From Antitrichia curtipendula (Eukaryota; Streptophyta; Bryopsida; Hypnales; Leucodontaceae), in assembly GCA_951230915.1 (NCBI GenBank), contig OX579640.1, positions 12,358,981-12,422,980 on the forward strand: a stretch of 64,000 bases of DNA, in the 5' to 3' direction. Each line of letters starts with the position of its first letter. Position 1 is the first letter of the stretch. The translations under genes were made by a program, and so were the position numbers. This document shows positions 38,730 to 50,980 of the stretch, one piece after another. The notes beneath the pieces are model-generated. The model made no database searches. It was not told the origin of the DNA and saw nothing but the letters and a program-made list of their open reading frames with translations.

Positions 38730-40608
38730 TTATAGTGACCTCCAAACCAAGGGAATATGCTTTAAAATAAAACATAGACAATTTTTGAATGAACATCTAC
38801 AAAATGAAAAAAAAGGTTAATATATTATAAAACTACTAAACAATATATTATATAAGCCTTCATATCATTTTTGCTAATCTATTACATAATTATTATTATG
38901 TGGTGTATAAAATAAATCATATTTTTATGAAACTTGGACAAAATTTCAACTTTTAACTTAATTTTAATCTAAGCTAATCTCTATTTTTCATTTTTCTAAT
39001 CAACAAAAAGTTTATATCACGAAACATGTTTTTTTATTTGAGTATGGTTTTGGGGTATTCTAAATTTCTAAAGAAGGATAAAAATTAATGAAACAATTTT
39101 CAAGTATCAATGTATTTTACAAACTATTTTGTAGATTTTAAATTATTATTTATATATATTATTATTATCTTTTAACACATACCATTTGTAAACAGTTGTT
39201 GTAATTTCAATTTTGATTGCATAAAAAATTCATAGTCAATTACTGTTATTTTAATAAAATCAACCTAAACTAACATAAAACAAGTCATAGTCAATTGGTT
39301 AAGTTGCAAATTATAGCTTTCATCTATTTTTTTAACAAATCACCCCTTTCTAGTAGATAACAGGGTTTTTTTAAACTCCAATCTTCAACTATTGCAATGG
39401 AGTTTCTCAAAAATTTATTGTTAACTTAGACAAGGTTATTACTAAAAAGAAATGAGTATAATTATTAAGCCTCTTCAATTTTGTTATGTATGTGTTTGCA
39501 TGTAAATGATTTATTAACCCTAACCTCTAAAGCTTCTTGAAGTCCCAAATAGAGTATTGTAAGATACTTGTAGCTTGGTTCAAGAAAATAAAAATAATCA
39601 TTTTTTGCCAAAGTTGCTCATAAAGTACACATATTGTGTTTTGGACAAGCTCTACTGATTGTAAATCTGTGATTTATTTCTTGACAATTTTAGAACAACT
39701 TCTAATTGTCATGCTTTGCATATTAATTTTTGTTTTTCTATGATTTCAACAAGCATTGAAAGTGCTAAACAATATTGCAATTTAAAAAACTTAAAATATC
39801 AATTTGTAATAAAGATTGCATACTACGACATGAATTTTGTTGTAAAATTGACATATTTTAACTATATGTTCAACTCTTAGGTAAGTTTGCAAATGACTAA
39901 AAGTGGACATTTTTATATCTATTGCCCTTTAATACTATTATTACAAAAAAATTCAGGAAAGGCAATAAATGCACCTATTGAAGAAAGAAGCCACATATGT
40001 AATAGCAAATCATAAACATATGTTTTGAAGGTTATTTTATTACAGAAGATTTTTTAATTCTTGAAAAATTAATTATCAATAGTATAATTTTTTTATCATC
40101 TATTCATTGCTTGTGGTTGTGGCATATAAATAATCTTGGGCAACATTAAAAAAAAAAGTCACATTACAACCTTCAAAGTGCCAAAATAAAACACATCCAT
40201 GGATATCTTAGGCTCACATACCATGGTTGCTAGCATGCAAGCTTAACATCTCGAGCCCATGAGCCTAGGCTCCTATATTATAGGTATCTATGTTATAAGC
40301 ACCTTCCATGGTTATAGGATATTTATGTTATAAGTATGTATGTGTTATAGATACCTTCAATAGTTGTAGTGTACTTACTTACACATAGACTCAAGACTCG
40401 TAGGCTTGCATTTCTAAACTCACATTCTAGCGTCGTTGTTGGGGTAATCAACTATTAAGTTTCAAAATGAACTTTCTACTTTTGAAATGGAGCATTGGGA
40501 GCCCAATGATATGTTTGAGTAATTTGTTATTTGTGACCCAATAACATAATTTTATTGGAGAAAAAAAATTGACAATGAATTATTCAATTTATAGTCAATG
40601 AAATTGTC
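38730..40608. other. AT-rich intergenic DNA with an old repeat at 40203-40430
   Basis: No gene seen. The segment 40203-40430 (GAGCCTAGGCTC, TAGATACCTTCAATAGTTG) is related to sequence flanking the CACTA element at 33641-33802 and 34976-35045. Confidence 0.5.
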
Positions 40609-41529
40609 TTAACCCCTAAAGGTTTAAAGATGTGGAATGTTTTTTTTAGGATTTTGGGTAGGTTCTAATATTTTCAGATTTTACTCTAGTTTTTTCAACA
40701 TTTCTTGAAGGTAGGGTATTGAATTAGCTTACTGAAAATATAATTTTAACTTCATTTGAGTGACTAGGAGAAAAATTTATAACCTCTAACACACAAGATG
40801 CTTAAGTCTAGTAGAAGACAAAAATTGCAAAAACTCAAAGAAAAAAATAAAATTTCTTTCTCATAAAGTATGTCTATATTTTCATGTCTTTGATTCATTA
40901 CATTTTGATTAGTGATGTGATGTCATGAAGAGTCTTGAATCTAAGGCAATTAGGGTAACTCTTTGAAAAAATAATAAATAAGATTCATTTATAAACTCAG
41001 TTTTAACAAATTTCAAAACAAAAGTGTTTGTGTGGTGTAAATTATTTGTTACAACAATCTCATTGTTGGATTTAACATGTTTCAATTTCGTATTAGAACT
41101 ACTAATAATTTAATTTTCTAATCCATTGTGTACCTATTTTCACTTAAACAATTTTTTTTAAGAATAAAAATTACTTTAAAATTTTGATTTTTTTTCTTAG
41201 ACTCTCAACCCAGTTCCCTATCACAAAGATTTGAACCTCAAAACTCTAAAGTGCAAAAAAATTTAAGGTAATCAAGATTCAAAATTTGAAAACCTAATAA
41301 AGCAAGGTGCCAAAAAAAAAAATCACTTTGAATACTAGTTCCTTACAATCTATATGGTTTAGGTGTTTGAATTTTTTTCAAAACATTTTTATAAATCTGA
41401 GAAAAAAATGCATGATCTTATAATTGAATATGCAAAAACAACTGTGTTATTTCATTGTAGCTCTTTTTACAAGAAATATCAACTTCACAGTGTGTTTTTG
41501 TGAATAAATCAGGAACCTTTAGGAATTAA
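40609..41529. mobile_element. TTAACCCC-family element, copy 7 (type A)
   Basis: Starts TTAACCCCTAAAGGTTT and ends AACCTTTAGGAATTAA, 921 bp, with the type A interior (TTTGATTCATTACATTTTG). Confidence 0.75.
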
Positions 41530-41884
41530 CCTTGTAAGGATCCGTCCCCCATGACCAAAGCAATCATGAGAATTCTCCAATTATTGGACCAATAGATGCA
41601 TTGTCTTTTTGTTTAATTAACAGTGAAGTCATCCATCAGACCACTCTAATATGCAACATCCTTATAGGTTCATGCTCCCCAATCTTGGATGATATCACTA
41701 TCATTTGGATAAATATATAATCTTTTAGAATAATAATAAACATTTGATCCATATATTTTACATGTCTCCTCCATACTTTTCATAGCTCATCCACATTTTA
41801 CATGTTTCATCCACATTTTGCATGTTGCACCCATATCCATGGATGTGAGTAGCTTCATCACTCCACCAATGAAAGATCCCCACT

Positions 41885-42056
41885 ACAAAATTGAGAAAAA
41901 AACAGGGAGTGCTCCATTCTGACACAGGGACTCATTAAAAACCGACCCGGAGAAGCCCATCGTGGTGATGACAAAATTGAGAAAAAAACAGGGAGTGCTC
42001 CATTCTGACACAGGGACTCATTAAAAACCGACCCGGAGAAGCCCATCGTGGTGATG
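41885..42056. repeat. Perfect 86-bp tandem duplication
   Basis: Copies 41885-41970 and 41971-42056 are identical; each includes CAGGGAGTGCTCCATTCTGA. It marks the sharp change from AT-rich repeat to the GC-richer island on its right. Confidence 0.95.
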
Positions 42057-44546
42057 ACGACGTACGTAATGAGATGGTCAGAATCGGGTGGGGAAGAGAC
42101 AACGCAGACGGACAAGAATCAATGATAAGCGTTGCCAGACACTCTCGAGGCCGGCGCGCTCGTCAGAGGTTTGGTAGAGGAATACGTCAACATTGAAGGA
42201 GAGAAAATGACCGAATGATTTACTCGCTTGCGCTACATGCCTGGCCGGCCACACGACTAACGCAACAGCTAGACCGGCCAATTCCATCATTCTCGAGAAC
42301 ACAGCAATTTACGTACTAAGCATTCATTTGAGACTTACTGAAGCTAAGATCGGTGTCGAATTTTGCTTCAAGAAGTAGTGTACAACCTGGTCGTGACGAT
42401 GAAGCAGTCAGAGGTCGATGGCGGTATACAGACGCTTCTTTAATCTACTCTCTTAAGCTTCCATTCCCTGCCACCGCAAGGCTTAAGTTAATTGCAGGTT
42501 ACTTGAAGCGGCTGAAGAAGACATGTCGTGATCGATCACCAACAGGTAACAAGAGAGTGATGTTCTTACTTTGCGGATGCAAGAAAAAAGTGCTAAGGAC
42601 GCTAGCTTTGAAATGACATGATCTGTAAATTGGACCTGGCAAGAGTGACGATGGAGAAAGCTGAGAAGGTAGTACGAGCGGTAATAAAGAGACGACGCTT
42701 GCAGTTTCGAAAGAACCTTCGCGTGCAGTTTTCTTTGTACGAGCTGAGTGAGCACTCAAGTTACAGGTCTGGCAATGGCAGACGGGTTGAGCCGGCCGTT
42801 CATGCGTTGCACGCATGGAGTGTTTAAAGCCTAAAATGCTCTTAGCACTTGCAGGTGGCTTCATGAGCTAGCTAAATATAGAGGGCGAGCACGAATAGAG
42901 GACGACAACTGACCGTCCAGGGAAGAATCCGTCGTGTCTGAGTATCTGATGTAGCAGCAAGAAACCCTTGCTCCACAACCTACTCTCAAGTCTCAAAGCA
43001 TACATACAATTAATCAGTAGCGGAGTTCCAGTGGACGTACAGTACTTACCCCAGGGAGAGAAGATTCTTTTCACCTTCAAACTCGTACAAGCAAATATAG
43101 AAGCCATGATTTACAGCATCACCGCACAATCAGGGCTTGTGACGGGAATTACTTCAGTATCATTTCGTACGTTGAATCTTGGACAATAGGACAATGTTGA
43201 CACTACAGTATTGTGAAGCAGCGTAGCAAATGTTCGTACCGGACATTAAAATAGATCTCCAGGCACTTCGTACCACAAATTTCACCAATTCGGAAGCAAC
43301 TAGATCTTTCTCCCTCTTTACAAAATATCCCTCTCGAATATTCGAACAAGCTTGAACCTCGTATTAGTGAAGTAGTCGGGCCAGTAGTCTCTGGACCTCC
43401 AAGAAAGTACGCATGGCCTGTAGGGAGTTCGTGAGGAGCTTGGTATAGTTTGCAAATGCACGTCTCTTCTACAGAACAAGCAAATCTTCAGTTACTTTTT
43501 TTAAAACGGACAAGTAGGAACTGGCATGGTAGGGCTCACACCGGGTAGCGTAAGACAAACACGCTTAGGCATAAACTGCGCAGGTTCATTGCTTGATTCC
43601 AGAGCTACAGAGCGTAGTTGACCTTCGAGTCACCGTGATCGCGGAGATGGTTCAAAGTCAATCGATTCTGACTAAGTCGCAAGAGCTTTGATTACCGAAA
43701 GTTAGAATCTAATTCATGTAAAGAAACGAACAATATGACTAAAACCCGCTTTGGGCGGTCCACGTGCGATGCTAAACGTTGACAAACTTATCTAAACTAC
43801 AGTAGGAGACATCTGTCTGTCAAGATTCAAGAATATATTCATCTCATGTTTGACTACTTTCGAAGTAAAACTGGCTCTCCGGCATCCAGGCTTTGCAATC
43901 AAGCGAAAGCTGCATTGCTCAATGCTGTGGAAGCAAGTACCATGAAAGATCAAGCCCCTCTTAATATCCGGCTCAGTGTAAGAAACGTGGTATGCATGCA
44001 ACACCACTGATTTCGTGCGAGCCACGAGGCGTCAACAGAGGTCAAGTTTTCTCTGAGTTTCTTACTGAAAAGCGGGGATAGTATGAGTCGATGTAAGAGA
44101 ATCTGCAATTTGGAGATTAAAGAACACGAAGCTTTATTATAGGGGATGATTTTTTCTGGCACTTGCACTGAGGTTACAGCATAGTTATGCAAATATACAA
44201 GCCTACACCTCTGAAGCCTCCTTGAGGAATTTAGAGCTTATTTCTATGTAACTTACATAGATGAGCATCGGCCAAGTCGATCGTGAATGAGTCAGTCTCA
44301 ATTTGGGACAACTGTGGACTATTACTGAGCAAGTAACTTGTAGTGGGCTGGAGGCTCCATTTATTCTATTCGAGTAGCTGGTTGGTAAGCAAAAATGATG
44401 TGAGAATGTCACTTCGGACTGCCAATCTAGCATCCCTCGAAATGACTTGCAACAGCAGGACCATTTCTATCAAATTAATGGTGTTTTAAATTTGGGAGAC
44501 AGTTGCCTCTCGTTGTGATGCTGAGACAGGGCGATGCCGATCGAGG
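42057..44546. other. GC-richer unique island downstream of the HD-Zip gene
   Basis: About 2.5 kb with balanced base composition and none of the window's repeat families. Open frames such as 42353-42616 (+), 42499-42864 (-) and 43792-44025 (-) have no recognisable domains and overlap each other on opposite strands. It may hold a 3' leader region of the HD-Zip gene, a non-coding RNA or a decayed gene; the sequence does not decide. Confidence 0.4.
44360..44365 (-). terminator. Poly(A) signal candidate for the HD-Zip gene
   Basis: AATAAA on the minus strand 182 nt beyond the stop codon. A second AATAAA lies at 44133-44138. Confidence 0.45.
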
Positions 44547-46340
44547 TCAAGGCCAGTCCCACCAGGGTAGGCCTCTTTCCTCATCCAATTGCGTCAATGT
44601 GTAATTACAAGAGTCGTCTTGAGATGAGCCTTCCTCGAGCTTCACGGAAATGCGTTGGCAAACTGGAGGTGAAAGCATTTGGTCGCAGAGGTTGTCACTC
44701 ATGTGAATGATGCTGGAGTCCACCATGTGAGGATAACTGGAATTAATGTTGTTTAGCGGGAGGAGTGCGCTGCTGTCATTGCTTGTGCGAGGGCTGTCCG
44801 CATTTAGTACTTCGCTACTGGTGCTTACAGTCTCCTTCGTCCCCTCCCCATTGCATGCCGGCGGCAGAGGTCCATCTTTGCTGTTGGCTTTAGGCTCAGG
44901 TATCCTTTCCGTCTTTACAGAGGCCTCGCATGTCTTCTGCGATGACGCCGTTTTGGATCTCTTTGTTTTCTCGTGTAGATCGAGAGGGTTCGATTGTGGC
45001 GTTTGAGTCTTTCCCGTCAGACTCTCCATCTGTTAAGATACAAGAAAAAAAATCATCACACTTGCGATGTTTATATTGAAATTAAAAATATATATTTTAG
45101 AGTGAGATTTAATCCTTGGGCTTGAAGAAGAACAAAATTACAACCGAGATCCGGACTAGATCTCCTTATTATTTCAATGAATGCTCAACAAGATTTTCAA
45201 TGACACGTACATCTGGAGGATGGTAGTAACCGACACGTTGAAACAGACTTCGACGATCTAAGAGAGCTCTGTGTTTTAGTAGTAAAGACACGTTTAGAAT
45301 GAAGCCTTAAGTACCTTGCCCTGAAGTTCTTGCTTTTCTTGAAGCACGGCATCAAACTCACTTTTAAGCCGGTTGAAATCTGAGGACAGTACCTCGTAAT
45401 CCCTCTCTAGTTGCTTAGTTTTCCAGCGAGCACGACGATTCTGGAACCACACTGCCACTTGCCGAGGCTGAAGACCAAGTTCTTTAGAAAGCTGCATTTT
45501 CCTCTCGGGCTCCAATTTGTTCTCTATCTCGAAGGTCCTCTCAAGTGATCTGACCTGATCAAACGAAAGTCTTCTCTTCTTCTCCACATGTTGAGTGCAG
45601 TCGTCTCCGAGATCCTCATCCCCTGGATCTTCCCCCGACGTTTCAAACATGGAATAGTACGCGCGCTTCGGACCACAACTTACAGGACTATCCTCCATGC
45701 CTCGAACTGCGCAATGCGCGAGCAAAAATAAGATCTTAGATAAGTCAGGCATCCGTGGTTGCAAGATTCAAAATCGCAAAGTGTTCGAATAGATCGACAC
45801 TCTGTCCAATAATCCTTAATTTTTACAGCAAAACGCTTTCATCTTCGACATATTCAACTATTAAACGCTGACAGGTGAATGCTAGTTCTAATTCAAGAAG
45901 ACACGACTAATGTGAGGCTTAGATTCTCAAAAGCCATACGTATGTCTTACGGTTTCTTAAGTGGAAAAACTTCAACACGAGTATGTTAAATATGTTTAGT
46001 CTGAACTTGGAGCGCAAATGCTCCGAACAGGTGAATGTTAGTTCTAATTCAAGAAACTCGACTAATGTGGAGCTCAGAATCCCTCTCTTAAGGTTAATTC
46101 TCAAATGAAAGTAAACTCCATAAACTGAAAAAACATCAGCAACAGACCTTGAAGCGCAAGTGGGGAACACGATGCGAGCATAGAAACTAAGGACAAATCG
46201 GTGGAGCCCTCGTTCCGCATAAGCATGACATTGGAACCACCGTAGCCTCGGCCGACGTTATTCGCCATCTCTAGCCAGGTCGTGTCGCCCGTGGAATACT
46301 CGCCAAAGCTCACCGGCTCCGGCTGCCTTGGTCCTCGCAT
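44547..46340 (-). CDS. Class I HD-Zip transcription factor
   Basis: Complete three-exon gene: 46340-46148, 45706-45315, 45029-44547, 355 residues, phases consistent. DNA-binding homeodomain from about residue 107 ([20 protein letters not shown]) with helix 3 [10 protein letters not shown] at 151-160. It is followed at once by a leucine zipper with heptad positions L164, L171, L178, V185, L192, giving the dimeric HD-Zip arrangement; exon 2 ends at residue 195. There is no CPSCE motif (class II) and no START domain (class III/IV), so class I. The C-terminal 160 residues are Ser/Asn/acidic and end in GLPWWDWP, an aromatic tail like the AHA-type activation motifs of class I. Class I proteins act in the nucleus as dimers on CAATNATTG sites, often in drought and ABA responses; that role here is inferred. 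ATG 46340 is the first in frame, as an in-frame stop lies just upstream. Confidence 0.95.
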
Positions 46341-46503
46341 CGACCTTGCGTTTGGTTTAGCAAAGACGTACCTCCACGCTTAGATCTGTTCTCTGTCACC
46401 TTCCTCACCACACTATACCACTTCTGCCACACGCATTACCCTACCGATCATCCACTCTCTAACTACAACCTTCAATCTTCCTGGAACTTCGTTCTCTCTC
46501 CCT

Positions 46504-46545
46504 CTAGATCCACCTTTCTGTGCGTTCCCTCATGCACGGCCGCAT
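46504..46545 (-). promoter_or_regulatory. Short upstream open frame in the HD-Zip leader
   Basis: ATG at 46545 opens a 13-codon frame (MRPCMRERTERWI) that ends 163 nt before the main start. It would lie in the 5' leader if transcription starts below the TATA box at 46693. Some plant HD-Zip I mRNAs have translation-controlling uORFs; similarity of this peptide to those is not claimed. Confidence 0.35.
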
Positions 46546-46548
46546 ACA

Positions 46549-46592
46549 CACAAACAAAAACACACATAAACACACACACACAAACACAAAGA
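46549..46592. repeat. CA-rich simple sequence in the HD-Zip leader
   Basis: Interrupted (CA)n with CAAA units, followed downstream (46480-46510) by a CT-rich block that is typical of plant 5' leaders. Confidence 0.7.
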
Positions 46593-46692
46593 CAGCCGAG
46601 GAGGACTGCAGCAAATTCACAGTGCTCCTAAATTTGGCAGCATGAATCAATGACACAAGCTCCAGCCTCCCACACAAGTGAGGATCCAGCAC

Positions 46693-46699
46693 TATATAA
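46693..46699 (-). promoter_or_regulatory. TATA box candidate of the HD-Zip gene
   Basis: TATATAG read on the minus strand, in GTTATATAGTGC, about 355 nt upstream of the start codon. A start near 46665 would give a leader of about 320 nt. Confidence 0.55.
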
Positions 46700-47397
46700 C
46701 AAGCTTCCTCAGTGCAGTAGCTGTTGCTCACAAGCCAAACGCAACCTCCGGGGGGTGGGGTGCCATATATGGTGGGCCTTAGCTTGCGAGCTCCCCGTCC
46801 TTCAACACATGACTAATTAACGAGCATTCTCAATGGATTCCCGGCGTTTCATTTCCTCCCCGGCAAGCATACCGGTATTTGTTACTCTCGACCTCTACTT
46901 CGTCCATATACTGTGCCGTTTTCAACGCGCTTCAAAGCCTTCAACGTCACGACTAATTAGTGAGCAAGCAATGCTGCAAGAACTGGCTATGAGCATGTGC
47001 TTCCTCCATTAATGACCCCATCGGCTTCTTCTCCGCCTGTCCTGCGCTTCCCCACCGACACAGACCTCCCTCAAACGCCATTTTCCTGTTCACTTTGACC
47101 AAATCCTGGTTTTAGCCTGGCTTTGCTGGATTCCTTGACCTCCCGTAGCCTGGTAGGTGGGTGACGGTCGGAACCACATGACGTTTTAAAATTAAAATGT
47201 TTTATTTGGGGGGATTAGAAATCATTTTTCTTAAAAGCTTTTGAAAAAAATCTAGACTAGTTTTTCTATTGCCTCTGTACTTAATCTTCTCTCAGGGGCA
47301 TTTCAATCCCCTGATACTGTGAGAAAAATCTTTTTAATTATACAGAATTAGAACTTGAGAATATTTTCATTGGAAGAGCATTGAAAAATCATGTATC
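46700..47397. promoter_or_regulatory. HD-Zip upstream region
   Basis: No coding region seen. GC-richer to about 47160, then abruptly AT-rich, so the unique promoter DNA probably ends there and repeat DNA begins. Confidence 0.45.
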
Positions 47398-48042
47398 TTA
47401 ACCCCTAAATGCCCAAGGCCTGTTTTGAGCTACTTGGAATTTGCTCTAAATTGAACAAAATGCCAACATTTTGATAAGTTGTATCAGTTTTTTTAAATTG
47501 TAACCGTACAAATTCAAACTAGACATGTTAGAGATCTCATAGGAAAAGAAAACACAACAATATCACTTATGAAGTGAAAGATTATAATGTTTGACCATGA
47601 GGGTGTTAAAATTGCACAAATCTTTCAATCCTCTTTTCACAAGTCAAATCTAAAAAGTTGGTGACCAAAAAAATATGATGTTAAAGGGCCAAACATGTAT
47701 AACCCCAATCAATTTATGGCTTCTTAAAATCTACTCTATAAATTTTTTAAATGAATTTTGAATGTGATTTTTTCTCCAAGATCTAGTGTATTTGAGGCTC
47801 ATTTCCAAGAGCTCTCAAACACTACGGGAAGTCAAGATTGCAATGGGTACCCTTGCACAAAATCTTAAATAGAAAAATCACTATCATTTATTTTCAAGAT
47901 CGGATTTTTAATGCTAAAACTAGACTTCAAGAAGAACTTTCCAAAAATATAAACTACTAAAAATAGCAACTTGGTTAGGTTTTATTTAACTTCAAAGTTT
48001 TGCAAACACCAAATTTGGGTGCCTCGGGCATTTAGGGGTTAA
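47398..48042. mobile_element. TTAACCCC-family element, copy 8 (CCTAAATGCC type)
   Basis: Inverted ends TTAACCCCTAAATGCCC and GGGCATTTAGGGGTTAA, 645 bp. It matches the copy at 22553-23208 in opposite orientation over most of its length. It lies about 1.06 kb upstream of the HD-Zip start. Confidence 0.8.
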
Positions 48043-48622
48043 ACACAAACATTTGGAGTTTGAACTATCCAAACATCCCACTACTACTAATATTTGTGGT
48101 AGTGTGGTCTTTAGATTCTCGTGAATGAAGAGTTTGTTGGAGGGAGTCCCACACATACCTCATTTCAAATGTGTGAGAAAATAGTATTTACTTTAAAATT
48201 TGAAGTTTGTATGATATTCTTTATCTTCTAATGGAGGGTGAGGGGGTGCAGAGAAATGTAATCTGTTTCAAATTGTATATTGTCCAAAACAAAATTTTCT
48301 TGTGTCAATTGTATAAGAGTTTTCAATGCACTTCCAATGTAATCACTTTCAAGTTCTAAGCCCAAAAGATTAATTCCAAAAAGATAGGCCTATAATCACA
48401 TTTTAAAACTTCAAAGTCCTTCTATATGTATTCTCCCACTTTGCAACCATATATGAACAATTTTACCTACATTTATTTTTTCAGAGGTATAATCAAATGT
48501 CTTCTATAATTCATAAAAAATTCAGATTTTTTTGTGAAATTTTGAATTTTTTGTGATTCTAGAAATGAAGAGTGTGAAAAATTCATATCAAATACAAAAT
48601 GTGAAATTTTCTCCATTGGTGT

Positions 48623-49062
48623 AAGGTAAACCAGCCCATTGTGGTCAGAATTTCGAGTATGCCCTCATGCCATTGCTGAAAATTTTCAATTTTTTCTCAC
48701 TCAAAGATAAGTGTGAGAAATAGTGAGAGCAATTTAAATTTTATTTTTCAGACAAAGTGTGAATTAGTTATGTATTTTTGAAGCGATCTTCCCAACACGG
48801 TCTACAGGCTGTCCCATCACCAACAAAAAGTGTATCCAATATGCTCATCTTATTCACCTAAAGTGGTCACAATAATTTCTAATGTAGAATGCCATGAAAA
48901 ATCACTTCCTACAATGATTTAAACTGAAAAATTGAGTGTTCCTAATGAGGTCACTAATCACTCCATAGGTGTCAGGTTAGATATTGATTGTGGTTTGAAA
49001 AACCATCATGGGGTCATAAGATGTCCACTATGGGTCATTTGACCGTAATGGGCTGGTTTACT
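48623..49062. mobile_element. AAGGTAA-family element, 440 bp
   Basis: Ends AAGGTAAACCAGCCCATT and AATGGGCTGGTTTACT. Interior related to the copy at 37938-38482 (AGACAAAGTGTGAATTAGTT). Confidence 0.65.
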
Positions 49063-49818
49063 GAATATTAGGAATGTTTTAAAATTTTAATTAGTATAAA
49101 AACTACACTTAAGCATCTCCATTTCATTAATTAGGCCCAAATTCAAAAATTGCAATTTTAATGACTAAAATTAGATCAAGATAAAGGAACAAAAGATGCC
49201 CAAATATACTAGTAATTCCTTGATTTGCCATTTTCTTATGTGGGAAAGTCAAAAAATATTTCAAAGAGGGAAATCTAGACCATTCATTGAAAATGAACTC
49301 AAGCACTTCTATATTACAAAAATTAAATGATAACATATTTTTTGCATCCTAGAGCCATTATTGAAATCATCCAAAGGATATTAATTTTTTTGTCTTAGGC
49401 TTTTGAGGGGGAAAGTGATATTTTTGCAACTATAGAGGTTTGAAGCGATCATTCTCCAGTGATAATACTTCGGAAGATAAATGAATTTTTACATGCACTT
49501 TTTAATTTATGTTCACAAATTGAAGTATACAAAATTTCAATCGCAATGTATACAACCAATGTTTCTATTTTGGGCAATACATTGCTTTGTTTGACAAATT
49601 TTGATCAATATAGGTAGGTCTTTCTAAAGTTAAGCCAACACAGTGGCACCACTAAAATGATCCTATCTCCAACATGTAAACCCTCATTTCTATTACCACC
49701 CTTTTACAAGTGTAAAACCATTATGCCACTATTTTGTTTAAATTACAAAATCATTGCAATGCTTTTCAAAAATTGTCTAGATTTAAATGATGTATTGGAT
49801 GATATAGGGGTCAAAAGT

Positions 49819-49908
49819 AGGATGATGGAATAAAGTTGCCTTTAACGTCTATTAAGGGATAGCCCCTTAGGATGATGGAATAAAGTTGCCTTTAATGTCT
49901 ATTAAGGG
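49819..49908. repeat. 50-bp imperfect tandem duplication
   Basis: AGGATGATGGAATAAAGTTG recurs 50 bp later with its following 20 bases nearly unchanged; a partial third copy (GATGGAATGGAATAAAGTTG) lies near 49948. Confidence 0.8.
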
Positions 49909-50038
49909 AAGGTAGACGCAATTAATGACGGAATAAGGTAGCCCCTTGATGGAATGGAATAAAGTTGATTCTAAAAAATTTTAAATAAGTTTTTGCTATG
50001 ATTTACATTCACTATCTAGTGAATTTTGATGTGGGACC

Positions 50039-50465
50039 TTAATCCCTAATGGACTAAGGAGCCTGCTTTGGATTTTTTGAGAACTCAATCAAGATTTGTT
50101 GACTTCATAATTTGAAATTTTTGCATGAAATTTTTAGGGTGGATGCTAATCATCCTAATGCACATGTGAAGCTTTGCTTCACATCATTCTCATAAATATT
50201 GCAAACTTTAGAAGTTATTTTTACTTCAATGTCAAACCAAGCAATTACAAATATATTATAAAAAATATAAATATTTGATTGATTATATTGATACTTACGC
50301 AAAACATTTAAGCCATTAATTCCAAATAATGAGATGAAAGTTATGAAGAATTTTATTTTGTAGGCAATAGAATTAGTGAAAACATATAAAGTTGTTTTCT
50401 AGAATTAGTTCTAAATTTTTTCAAATAAAAACAAAAATAAAGGTTAACAGTTTTTTGTAAATGTT
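50039..50465. mobile_element. TTAACCCC-family element, copy 9 (right end unclear)
   Basis: Starts TTAATCCCTAATGGACTAAGG and follows the copy at 16933 for about 400 bp (GGGTGGATGCTAATCATCC). The matching right end is not visible, so it is probably truncated or interrupted. Confidence 0.5.
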
Positions 50466-50842
50466 GAAAGACAAAACTTTATCTTTTGGAAAGGCTAGAA
50501 ATTAAAGTCTGCATTTTAAATTTTAGACACATTGAACTTACAATTGGTAGAAATATTCATTTTGAAATTTGGGAGGATGTACTTGAACAAGTTTTTGACT
50601 AAAGGATCCTATGGTTGATTTGTTAAAAAATATATATAGATGAAGACTTTACCCTTGCTTTGGATTTGAGTATTTTGAAGCATTTTTGTAATTGGTTAAA
50701 TATTTAAGAACGTTAGGGGTCATACATTTAGATTCTATATGTGCACCAATTCTAAAAATGAATTGGAATTAGGTCTTTTTTTGCTATAACTTACAATGAA
50801 TTGCATCTACGTTACTAATATTTGAATCTTGACAAGAGCATT

Positions 50843-50977
50843 AAGGTAACTCTGCCTATGCCAAGCAAAATTTTGGACTAGCCTAATGCAGGCCTAGAAA
50901 TTCATGAGCTACTCATAAAGTTTTTGACCTGCATTAGGCTAGTCTAAAATTTTGCATGTCATAGGCAGAGTTACCTT
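50843..50977. mobile_element. Foldback MITE, 135 bp, AAGGTAA family
   Basis: Nearly the whole element is one inverted repeat: AAGGTAACTCTGCCTATG at the left, CATAGGCAGAGTTACCTT at the right, with GCAAAATTTTGGACTAGCCT and its near-complement further in. Flanked by ATT on both sides (50840-50842, 50978-50980), a 3-bp target duplication. RNA from it would form a long hairpin. Confidence 0.85.
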
Positions 50978-50980
50978 ATT

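Noticed and set aside
38543..38796. Open frames with Phe-Gly-Ile or Pro-Lys-Ile repeats
   Set aside because: Created by a 9-bp minisatellite whose unit is a multiple of three and lacks stops.
45919..46170. 83-codon frame within the HD-Zip gene
   Set aside because: Lies in intron 1 between exons 46340-46148 and 45706-45315.
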